The notes under the pieces: model-generated
Database searches by the model: none
The model's input: the letters and a program-made list of their open reading frames with translations, nothing else
What the model was told of the DNA's origin: nothing
Origin: Burkholderiales bacterium
Lineage (GTDB): Bacteria; Pseudomonadota; Gammaproteobacteria; Burkholderiales; Burkholderiaceae_C
Direction of reading: 5' to 3'
Assembly: GCA_016703325.1 (NCBI GenBank)
Contig: JADJCH010000020.1
Location: forward strand, 1 to 64,000
DNA: 64,000 nucleotides
Shown: positions 51,781-58,974 of the stretch, piece after piece
Layout: each line of letters opens with the position of its first letter
How positions within the stretch are numbered: position 1 is the stretch's first letter
Program-made: the position numbers and the translations under genes

Positions 51781-53073
51781 CTAACGCGCGGTGATCATGC
51801 CCAGGTGCTGCGGCAGCCAGATCGACAGCGGCGGCCAGTAGGTCACAACGACCAGGAACACCAGCATCGTCAGCAGCCAGGGCCAGGTGGCCACTGTGAG
51901 CTCGGTGATGCCCATCTTGGTGATGCCCGAGGCCACGTACAGGTTCAGGCCCACCGGCGGGTGGCACATGCCGACTTCCATGTTCACCACCATGATGATG
52001 CCGAAGTGCACCGGATCGATGCCCAGCTTCATGGCGATGGGGAAGAGGATGGGCGCCAGGATCAGCACGATGGAGCTGGGCTCCATGAAGTTGCCCGCGG
52101 CCAGCAGCAGGATGTTGGCAATGATCAGGAAGCCGATCACGCCCACGCCGGTGCCGATCATCGCGTCGGCCATGGCCTGCGGGATGTTCTCGTGCGTCAT
52201 CAGGAAGCTGAACAGCACCGCGTTGGTGATGATGTACAGCAGCATCGCGCTCATGTTGGCCGACGACAGCAGCACGCGCGGGATGTCCTTCAAGCCCAGG
52301 TCCTTGTAGATGAAGACCGCGCAGATGAAGGCCCAGACCGCACTGATGGCGGCGGCCTCGGTGGGCGTGAACAGGCCGGTGTAGATGCCGCCCATCACGA
52401 TGACGATCAGCGCCAGGCCCCAGAAGGAATCACGGAAGGCCTGGAAGCGCTCGGCCCAGCTGGCCTTGGGCAGGCGCGGGTAGTTGTTGCTGCGTGCGCG
52501 GTACCAGGTGGTCAGGCCCAGCATGAAGGCCAGCATCAGGCCCGGAATCACGCCGGCCATGAACAGAGCGCCCACCGAGGTGTTGGTGGACACCGAGTAC
52601 ATGACCATCACGATGGACGGCGGGATCAATATGCCCAGGGCGCCCGAGGTGGTGATGACACCGGCGCCGAAGCGCGGCGGGAAGCCGGCCTTGACCATGG
52701 CCGGCAACAGGATGGAGCCGATGGCCACCACCGTGGCCGGCGACGAACCCGAGACCGCGGCGAACAGTGCGCAGGCCAGCACGCCGCCCAGGCCCAGGCC
52801 CCCGTGGAAGTGGCCCACCATCGAGGTGGCGAAGCGGATCATGCGCTTGGCCACGCCGCCGTGGGTGAGAAAGTTGCCTGCCAGGATGAAGAACGGGATC
52901 GCCATGATCTCGAACTTCTCGATGCCGGTGAACAGCTTGAGCGCCACCGACTCGATGGGTACTTCGGTCAGGAAGAACAGGAAGGACAGGACGGTCAGGC
53001 CCAGGGAGATCGAGATGGGCATGCCGGTGAGCATGAGCACCACCAGCAGGCCGAAGATGAGGACGGCGTTCAT
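51781..53073 (-). CDS. dctM: TRAP transporter large permease subunit DctM
   Basis: 430 aa, about 12 membrane helices. ALIFGLLVVLMLTGMPISIS-like start, GGLGLGGVLACALFAAVSGS (the conserved GGLG...SGSS region), ITTSGALGILIPPSIVMVMY and MCHPPVGLNLYVASGI. It moves organic acids with sodium or proton symport, with DctP and DctQ. Its ATG overlaps the dctQ stop. Binding-protein similarity and the neighbouring DctSR-like pair suggest C4-dicarboxylates. Confidence 0.93.
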   Translation of the reverse strand: MNAVLIFGLLVVLMLTGMPISISLGLTVLSFLFFLTEVPIESVALKLFTGIEKFEIMAIPFFILAGNFLTHGGVAKRMIRFATSMVGHFHGGLGLGGVLACALFAAVSGSSPATVVAIGSILLPAMVKAGFPPRFGAGVITTSGALGILIPPSIVMVMYSVSTNTSVGALFMAGVIPGLMLAFMLGLTTWYRARSNNYPRLPKASWAERFQAFRDSFWGLALIVIVMGGIYTGLFTPTEAAAISAVWAFICAVFIYKDLGLKDIPRVLLSSANMSAMLLYIITNAVLFSFLMTHENIPQAMADAMIGTGVGVIGFLIIANILLLAAGNFMEPSSIVLILAPILFPIAMKLGIDPVHFGIIMVVNMEVGMCHPPVGLNLYVASGITKMGITELTVATWPWLLTMLVFLVVVTYWPPLSIWLPQHLGMITAR

Positions 53074-53846
53074 GGCTTGTCGGCTCCCTGGCTGTCGTTG
53101 CGGGCGGCGGGCGGGCGGCGGCGTTCGGCCATGCCTTGCGGCGGGCCCGTGTCCTGGCGCCTTCGGTCCACGCCGCCGGGCATGTCGCGCGGGTGCAGTT
53201 CGTCGCGCATGCGGTAGATCGCGTCTTCCTGGCCCGGTGCGGGCAGGGCTTCGCCTTCTTCCAGGCCGTCGACGTGGCCGTGGTCGTGGTGCGGCAGCTC
53301 ACCCGTGCGCTTGAAGGTCCAGGCCACCTGCAGGAAGCGGAAACACATCAGCGCCGAGCCCACCGGCACCACCGCGTAGACGATCCAGGTGGGCCATTCC
53401 AGGTCGGGGGTGGTCGGGCCTTCGGGCAGGTCGCCGGTGTTCAAGCCCAGCGCATGGAAGCTGGCGTAGTGCGCGCCGTTTTCCCAGACGAAGGCGCCCC
53501 CCAGTGTGGCGATGATGCCGGTGAACAGCGCGCCGGCGCACAGGCCGAAGAGGATGAACATGCCGCGGTACCGGCGGTTGAGGCGGTTGATGAGCACGTC
53601 CACGCCCACGTGGATGCCGGTGCGCACGCCGTAGGCGGCGCCGAACTTGGCCATCCACACGAACATGATGATGCACAGCTCTTGTGCCCAGCCGAAGTTC
53701 AGCTGGATCAGCCAGTCCTGCAGCCCGGGGATGGGCAGCCCCGTGCCATAGCGGTGTACGACGGCGGCGAAGATGATCACCGTGGCCGCCCCCATCAGGA
53801 AGGTGATCATCCATTCTTCGAGGTGGTCCAGCGCTTTCATCAGCAT
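53070..53846 (-). CDS. dctQ: TRAP transporter small permease subunit DctQ with a long tail
   Basis: 258 aa, about 60-80 longer than usual. Four helices (LEEWMITFLMGAATVIIFAA, FGWAQELCIIMFVWMAKFGA, GMFILFGLCAGALFTGIIAT, YAVVPVGSALMCFRFLQVAW) with an extra loop of about 30 residues. The cytoplasmic tail is charged and His/Arg/Pro rich (GELPHHDHGHVDGLEEGE). Such long DctQ proteins occur in betaproteobacterial C4-dicarboxylate systems. Confidence 0.9.
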   Translation of the reverse strand: MLMKALDHLEEWMITFLMGAATVIIFAAVVHRYGTGLPIPGLQDWLIQLNFGWAQELCIIMFVWMAKFGAAYGVRTGIHVGVDVLINRLNRRYRGMFILFGLCAGALFTGIIATLGGAFVWENGAHYASFHALGLNTGDLPEGPTTPDLEWPTWIVYAVVPVGSALMCFRFLQVAWTFKRTGELPHHDHGHVDGLEEGEALPAPGQEDAIYRMRDELHPRDMPGGVDRRRQDTGPPQGMAERRRPPAARNDSQGADKP

Positions 53847-53928
53847 GGCCTGCTCCTGGCGAATCGGAAAGTGGAAACGCGCCGCCGCGCCGCCGCGCCG
53901 GGCGGCGGCGGATGGCGGATGGTGGGTC

Positions 53929-54951
53929 TTACAGCTTGGCCGGGTCGAAGCCGGTTTCCTTGTAGACGGCGTCCAGCGTTTCCTTGCCGATGCGCGACTC
54001 CATCTCCTTGTGCACCTTGACCGTGGCCTTCTTGAACTCCAGGCGCTCGGCCGGCGTGGGCGAGTAGACGGTGGTCTTGCCCGACTTGCGCACGGCGTCC
54101 AGCGAAGCCTCGTTCTCGGCCTGGGCGATCTTGTTGGCGTGCTCGGTGGCTTCCTTCATGGCCTGCTCGAGCTGTGCGTGCACGTCGGCGGGCAGGCCGT
54201 CCCAGAACTTCTTGTTGACGATGACCGCGTAGCCCAGGTAGCCGTGCTCGGACAGCGTGAGGTGCTTCTGCACCTCGTGCATCTTCTGGGTGTAGAGGTT
54301 GGAGATGGGGTTCTCGGTGCCGTCCACCACGCCGGTCTGGAGCGCCTGGTAGACCTCGGAGAAGGCCATCACCTGGGGCAGCGAGCCCAGCGCGCGCATC
54401 TGCGCCTCGAGCACCTTGGACGACTGGATGCGCATCTTCACGCCGCGGAAATCGGCCGGCGCCCTGAGCGGCTTGTTGGCCGAGAAGGACTTGAAGCCGT
54501 TGTCCCAGAAGGCCAGCCCGCGGATGCCCTTGGGCTCGAGCTTGGAGAGCAGCAGCTTGCCCACCGGGCCCTGGGTGACCTTGTGCAGCTCGGCCGTGTT
54601 GTCGAAGATGAAGGGCAGGTCGAAGACCTCGAATTCCTTGACGCCCAGCGGGCCGAACTTGGCCAGCGACGGCGCCAGCATCTGCACCGCGCCGAGCTGC
54701 AGGGCCTCCATCTCCTCCTTGTCCTTGTAAAGCGTCGAATTGGCGTAGACCTCGACCTTGACGCGGCCCTTGGTCAGCTCGGCGGCCTTCTTCGCGAACA
54801 TGTCGGCGGCCTTGCCCTTGGGCGTGTCGATGGCGACCACGTGGCTGAACTTGATCACGATCGGCGCCTGGGCCTGTGCGGCCAGCGGCAGCGACAGGGC
54901 CAGCGCGGCAGCGGCAGCACCGAGGCAGGAGCGGCGGGAGATGTTCGTCAT
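53929..54951 (-). CDS. dctP: TRAP transporter substrate-binding protein DctP
   Basis: 340 aa from ATG 54951. Tat-like or Sec signal NISRRSCLGAAAAALALSLP ending AQAQA. DctP family: IVIKFSHVVAIDTPKGKAAD, FEVFDLPFIFDNTAELHKVT, GLAFWDNGFKSFSANKPLR, FRGVKMRIQSSKVLEAQMRA with the carboxylate-binding Arg, and FSEVYQALQTGVVDGTENPI. Close in pattern to C4-dicarboxylate DctP. Probably induced by the divergent DctSR-like system through the palindromes at 55026-55094. Confidence 0.93.
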   Translation of the reverse strand: MTNISRRSCLGAAAAALALSLPLAAQAQAPIVIKFSHVVAIDTPKGKAADMFAKKAAELTKGRVKVEVYANSTLYKDKEEMEALQLGAVQMLAPSLAKFGPLGVKEFEVFDLPFIFDNTAELHKVTQGPVGKLLLSKLEPKGIRGLAFWDNGFKSFSANKPLRAPADFRGVKMRIQSSKVLEAQMRALGSLPQVMAFSEVYQALQTGVVDGTENPISNLYTQKMHEVQKHLTLSEHGYLGYAVIVNKKFWDGLPADVHAQLEQAMKEATEHANKIAQAENEASLDAVRKSGKTTVYSPTPAERLEFKKATVKVHKEMESRIGKETLDAVYKETGFDPAKL

Positions 54952-55025
54952 GGGTTGTCTCACTCTCTATGTGGGATGAAAACGTGGAAGGGCTGCGCAA
55001 CGCGGCAAGCACAATGCAGCGCCAG

Positions 55026-55094
55026 TGTGGAATTTCCTGTCGTTGCGCGAAACTGTGGACTTCCACATGCCGATCAGGCTTGGACAGATCCAAG
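55026..55094. promoter_or_regulatory. Three GGA/TCC palindromes between dctP and the sensor kinase gene
   Basis: TGTGGAATTTCCTGT (55026-55040), TGTGGA, CT, TCCACA (55054-55067, perfect) and CTTGGA, CAGA, TCCAAG (55079-55094, perfect), about 27 bases apart. They lie in the 192-base divergent gap and may be binding sites of the FixJ-type regulator encoded downstream. Confidence 0.5.
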
Positions 55095-55143
55095 CCGCCA
55101 GCGCGCTCTGCGCACAGGGTTTGCACTGATTCTTGTGGCGTCC

Positions 55144-57261
55144 ATGCATCGTCACGATCCGGGCGCGATGCCCCCCGTCCCGCCCCGCTCCCAGACCGAA
55201 CCCCTTGTGCCGCATCGCCGAGAGACGCCGGGCCGTCGCCCGGCCACCGCATGGCGCCAGGGACTCTGGGCGCTGCCGATGCTGTTGTCGGTGCTGTTCG
55301 CGATCGGGGTCGTGCTGTGGGCTGCGCAGCGCGAACGTGACGAACGCGCCGAGCAGCAGCGCTCGCTGGTGGCCGACACGCTCAGCCTGGAGGCTCAACT
55401 GCGTGGCCGCATCGATCTGGAATACGCTCACCTGCGCACGCTGGCCGCGCAGCTCGCGCGGCGGCCACACCGTCAGGACGTGCTGGAGTCGCACCCAGGC
55501 GTTGCCGCGGGTTTCCGGCGACTGTGGATCAGCGTGACCTGGCTCGACGCCCGCAACCGCATCATCGCCGAGGTGCACGACGGCCTGCCGAAGCGCCGGG
55601 CCTCGGTGGAGGACGACTGGGAAGGGCTGTCGTCGCACCTGGTCGTCGGAGTCGGTACCGCGTCGCAGCCCGAGCCTGAACGGCTCGACCGCCTCGATGG
55701 CCGCGCTGCCGAACGCCTGGTGGTGCGCTACTCGCCGGCGGTGCTGCTCAAGCGCGACACGCCCTGGTGGTTTACCAGCAAGTACATCGTGCGGCTGGTC
55801 GATGCGTCCGGTCCCGTGCTCGCCGCAGTCGGGGCCGACGAAGCCGGCGTCCACCTCGACGACTCCCATGTCAGCCACCGTGTGCTGGTCGGTGATGGCA
55901 TGCCCGGTGCCTTCCTGGAGTTGGTCCTGCGCGAACGCAGCGCCTCGCAGTTGGCCGAGCTGCCGCTGGTGCTGACCAGCGGCTTCCTGCTGCTGATTGC
56001 CGTCGCCACCTGGCTGCTGCGCCGCCAGGTGCGGCAGGTCTCGCGCGCCGAAGCCGCCTGGCGCACCGAAGCCGGCTGGCGCAGCGCGATGGAGGACTCG
56101 GCGCTGGTGGCGCTTCGCGCACGCGATATCGAGGGCCGGCTGCTCTACGTCAACCGCACCTTCTGCGAGATGGTCGGGCTGCCACCCAAGGAGCTCGTCG
56201 GGCGCCTGCCGCCGATGCCCTACTGGCCGGCCGACCAGATCGCTGAGGCTCAGCAGCGCAACCGCCGCAACCTTGCGGGCCTGGCGCCGCGCGAGGGCTA
56301 TGAGGCGCGCTGGCGCCACCGCGACGGCCACACCCTCGACGTGATGGTGTTCGAGTCGCCGCTGATCGACGCCAGCGGCCGGCAGATCGGCTGGATGGGT
56401 TCGATCATCGACATCACCCAGCGCAAGCGCCTGGAGGAGCGCGAACGCCATCAGGCCGAGGCCATGGCGCACCAGGCCCGCCTGACCACGCTGGGCGAGA
56501 TCGCCTCCGCGCTGGCGCACCAGCTCAACCAGCCGTTGACCGCGATCGCCAGCTACAACGGCGGCGTCCTGCGCTCGCTGCAGCAGGCCGGCTTCGACCA
56601 CGCACCGGTGCTGCGCGCGCTGCAGCGCCAGGGCGAGCAGGCGCGCGAGGCCGGGCGCATCGTGCAGCGCATCCGCCAGTTCCTGACCCGCCGCAGCCCG
56701 CAGCGCGAACCCTGCGACCTGCCCGCCACGCTGCGTCGAGCCGTCGAGCTGCTGCGGCGCGATCTGCAGCGCCAGCACATCACCCTGGAATGGGCGCTGG
56801 ACGAGCCACTGCCCGAGGTGCTGGCCGACCCGGTGCTGATCGAGCAGGTGGTCATCAATCTGGTGCGCAATGCGGCCGACGAGCTGGCGCAGCACGGCGG
56901 CTCGCGCCGCATCCGCCTGCATGCCGAGCTGGCCGGTGAGCGCCACCTGCGCGTTGACGTCGACGACAGCGGACCCGGCCTGCGCGGCCGCAGCATCGAA
57001 CAGCTCACCGCCGCGTTCTACTCCACCAAGTGCGACGGCATGGGCATGGGCCTGGCGATCTGCCGCTCGATCATCGAAGCCCACTACGGCGCGATGGACG
57101 CCAGCGCAGGCCCGCTCGGCGGCGCGCGTTTCTCGTTCACGCTGCCGCGGGCAGAGGTGGCCACGCCGCCCGAACCCACCCCTGCCGCAGCCCCTGCCGC
57201 CGCCCCTGCCGCCGCCCCTGACCCCAGCTCTGCCTCCACAGAACCCGATACCTCGCGATGA
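55144..57261 (+). CDS. Sensor histidine kinase, DctS-like (FixL family)
   Basis: 705 aa. Two membrane helices (LWALPMLLSVLFAIGVVLWA near 43 and LVLTSGFLLLIAVATWLL near 275) bracket a periplasmic sensor of about 210 residues. Then come a PAS domain (GWRSAMEDSALVALRARDIE, LLYVNRTFCEMVGLPPKELV), the H-box TTLGEIASALAHQLNQPLTA, N-box INLVRNAADELA, G1 DDSGPGLRG and G2 GMGMGLAIC. It ends with an Ala/Pro-rich tail. ATG at 55144; a second ATG eight codons on is possible. It probably senses C4-dicarboxylates and phosphorylates the next gene product. Confidence 0.9.
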   Translation: MHRHDPGAMPPVPPRSQTEPLVPHRRETPGRRPATAWRQGLWALPMLLSVLFAIGVVLWAAQRERDERAEQQRSLVADTLSLEAQLRGRIDLEYAHLRTLAAQLARRPHRQDVLESHPGVAAGFRRLWISVTWLDARNRIIAEVHDGLPKRRASVEDDWEGLSSHLVVGVGTASQPEPERLDRLDGRAAERLVVRYSPAVLLKRDTPWWFTSKYIVRLVDASGPVLAAVGADEAGVHLDDSHVSHRVLVGDGMPGAFLELVLRERSASQLAELPLVLTSGFLLLIAVATWLLRRQVRQVSRAEAAWRTEAGWRSAMEDSALVALRARDIEGRLLYVNRTFCEMVGLPPKELVGRLPPMPYWPADQIAEAQQRNRRNLAGLAPREGYEARWRHRDGHTLDVMVFESPLIDASGRQIGWMGSIIDITQRKRLEERERHQAEAMAHQARLTTLGEIASALAHQLNQPLTAIASYNGGVLRSLQQAGFDHAPVLRALQRQGEQAREAGRIVQRIRQFLTRRSPQREPCDLPATLRRAVELLRRDLQRQHITLEWALDEPLPEVLADPVLIEQVVINLVRNAADELAQHGGSRRIRLHAELAGERHLRVDVDDSGPGLRGRSIEQLTAAFYSTKCDGMGMGLAICRSIIEAHYGAMDASAGPLGGARFSFTLPRAEVATPPEPTPAAAPAAAPAAAPDPSSASTEPDTSR

Positions 57262-57887
57262 CCCCGCCACCGCCGCCCGCCCCTGCCCTGCTGCCGGTGC
57301 ACCTCGTCGATGACGAGGCTGCCGTGCGTGACGCGCTCGAATTCCTGCTCAGCTCGCACGGCCTGACGGTGTACAGCTACGCCGGCGGGCCGGCGCTGCT
57401 GGCCGCAGTCGACTGTGGAGGTCTGGCCGGCTGCATCCTGCTCGACGTGCGCATGGAGCCGCTGTCGGGCCTGCAGGTGCACGACGAGCTGATCGCACGC
57501 GGCGTGCAGCTGCCGGTGATCTTTCTGACCGGCCACGGCGACATCCCGATGGCCGTCGATGCACTGCACAAAGGCGCCTTCGACTTCGTCGAGAAGCCCT
57601 TCAGCGACGACGCACTGGTGCGCCGGGTGCTGCGCGCACTCGACGCCGCCGCCCTCCGGCAGCAAAGCCGCGCCGCCGAGGACGAACTCGGCCAGCGCCT
57701 GGCCAGCCTGTCCGAGCGCGAACGCGAGGTGATGCTGCGCGTCGCCGCCGGCAAGCTCAACAAGGTCATCGCCGACGAACTCTGCGTTTCGGTGCGCACC
57801 ATCGAAGTTCACCGTGCCCGCGTCTACGACAAGCTCAGCGTGCGCTCGGCCGCTGAAGTGGCGTCGCTGCTGGCGCGGCGCGGTTGA
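57258..57887 (+). CDS. FixJ/DctR-like response regulator
   Basis: 209 aa. Receiver with D18/D19, phosphoacceptor D63 (ILLDVRMEPLSG), TGHGDIPMAV and K113 (VEKPF). The LuxR-type helix-turn-helix is SEREREVMLRVAAGKLNKVI...SVRTIEVHRARVYDKLSV. The ATG overlaps the kinase stop. As in other DctSR systems it should activate the divergent TRAP operon. Confidence 0.93.
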   Translation: MTPPPPPAPALLPVHLVDDEAAVRDALEFLLSSHGLTVYSYAGGPALLAAVDCGGLAGCILLDVRMEPLSGLQVHDELIARGVQLPVIFLTGHGDIPMAVDALHKGAFDFVEKPFSDDALVRRVLRALDAAALRQQSRAAEDELGQRLASLSEREREVMLRVAAGKLNKVIADELCVSVRTIEVHRARVYDKLSVRSAAEVASLLARRG

Positions 57888-58038
57888 GTCGAGGTTCCGC
57901 GCGTCCGCCGAACCCCGGCACCGGCCAGCCCTTGCCGGTCCTGGAGAACTCGGCACGCTGGAATCCTTCCGGGCTTGTACTCGCCGTCACTGGAGGAATC
58001 TGCAATGCCGCGGATGCCGCCGAGGACGATGCAGCCGG

Positions 58039-58119
58039 TCCCGCGTGGGCATGGTGCTGCAGGAGGCGGCCGACGCCCTGCTGGCCGCGATGCGCGCCCG
58101 CCCGCCGCAGATCTGCTGA
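58039..58119 (+). pseudogene. Decayed hypE fragment 2 (3' end, internally deleted)
   Basis: It encodes SRVGMVLQEAADALLAAMRA, RPPQIC and a stop, which is three pieces of HypE joined: residues about 253-263 (SRVGMMLQEAA), 298-308 (ADALLAAMRAHP) and the end PRIC. By eye, 33 of 34 bases match hypE from 49068 and 37 of 38 match from 49203; the first junction falls in GCGGCC, present at both ends of the missing segment. It has no start and no function. Confidence 0.8.
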
Positions 58120-58139
58120 GCGCCGGGTCGATTCGCGAC

Positions 58140-58190
58140 TTGTCCCGCCGATTTGTCCCGCCGGGTGTCCCGCCGGGTGTCCCGCCGGTG
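58140..58190. repeat. Short tandem repeat, TGTCCCGCCGGG unit
   Basis: Four copies of a 12-base unit (TGTCCCGCCGGG with variants at the start) just before the vapB promoter region. In the gap between the hypE remnant and vapB. Confidence 0.7.
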
Positions 58191-58224
58191 ACAGATGTGT
58201 AGACTGGAACCGAAGGAGTCACAC

Positions 58225-58431
58225 ATGGCCACCAACCTCGCCCTCGATCCCGATCTTCTGGAGCGGGCCTTTCAGGTCAGCGGCGAGCCCACCAAGAAGG
58301 CCGCCGTCACCCGTGCCCTGCAGGAGTTCATCGCCCGGCGCGAGCAGCGGCGGGTGGCGGAGCTGTTCGGCCAACTGGAGTGGGACAGCGGCTTCGACTT
58401 CAAGGCCGAACGCCATCGCGCTGAGCCATGA
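58225..58431 (+). CDS. vapB: VapB-type antitoxin
   Basis: 68 aa. MATNLALDPDLLERAFQVSG and PTKKAAVTRALQEFIARREQ form the short ribbon-helix-helix of the DUF2191/VapB group; the acidic tail (LEWDSGFDFKAE) binds the toxin. ATG 58225 follows AAGGAG. Normally coupled to vapC; here about 108 bases of repeat DNA separate them. Confidence 0.88.
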   Translation: MATNLALDPDLLERAFQVSGEPTKKAAVTRALQEFIARREQRRVAELFGQLEWDSGFDFKAERHRAEP

Positions 58432-58456
58432 GACACCTTTGCCAACCGATGCCAGC

Positions 58457-58535
58457 GGGCCGGGCGCCGGGCCGCTCCCAAGCCGGCCGGCCATCCCCAC
58501 GGGGGATCGGCCAACGTACCCGTTGGCCAAGGGGC
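58457..58535. repeat. Dispersed GC repeat between vapB and vapC
   Basis: CGCCGGGCCGCTCCCAAG and CATCCCCACGGGGGATC, matching the repeat inserted in hypD (46504-46590), followed by the hairpin CCAACG, TAC, CCGTTGG. Confidence 0.65.
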
Positions 58536-58539
58536 TGAC

Positions 58540-58950
58540 ATGAGCCTGCTGGTCGACACCAGCGTGTGGTCGCTGGCCCTGCGGCGCCAGGCCACCCAGC
58601 CCCAGCCGCCGGAGGTACTGGCACTGCGCGAGGCGATCCTTGGCGCAGACCAGGTGTTCGTCACCGGCCAGGTGCTGCAGGAGTTGCTGCAGGGCTTTGC
58701 CGGCCCCAAGGACAGTGCACGGATCATCGAGCACTTCGCGGCGCTGGGCTGCGTGCAGCCGGACCGGCAAGACCACATCGAAGCGGCCGAACTTCGCAAC
58801 ACCTGCCGCCGTGGTGGCGTGCAGATCGGCACCATCGACGCCCTGCTGATCCAGCTCTGCCGGCGCCATGACCTGACCCTGCTGTCCACCGACCCGGACT
58901 TCCGCTTCGCCGCCCGACATGTCGAATTCAGGCTCTGGGCGGTGAGCTGA
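58540..58950 (+). CDS. vapC: VapC-type PIN-domain toxin
   Basis: 136 aa. PIN ribonuclease acids in LLVDTSVWSLALRR (Asp6), VTGQVLQELLQGF (Glu), GTIDALLIQLCRRH (Asp) and STDPDFR. VapC toxins cut tRNA or rRNA and are held by VapB. It lies 24 bases upstream of hypX in the same direction, so hypX may depend on this promoter. Confidence 0.9.
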   Translation: MSLLVDTSVWSLALRRQATQPQPPEVLALREAILGADQVFVTGQVLQELLQGFAGPKDSARIIEHFAALGCVQPDRQDHIEAAELRNTCRRGGVQIGTIDALLIQLCRRHDLTLLSTDPDFRFAARHVEFRLWAVS

Positions 58951-58974
58951 TTCCGGCACCGACCCTCCCTCCCC

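Noticed and set aside
53773..55143. Upstream extension of the sensor-kinase frame over the dctQ/dctP genes
   Set aside because: It runs antisense to dctQ and dctP; the real kinase starts at the ATG 55144 with a natural membrane helix.
54964..55143. Possible sigma-54 site (TGGCGC...) on the minus strand before dctP
   Set aside because: The GG to GC spacing is 11, not 10, and the -12 element is poor.
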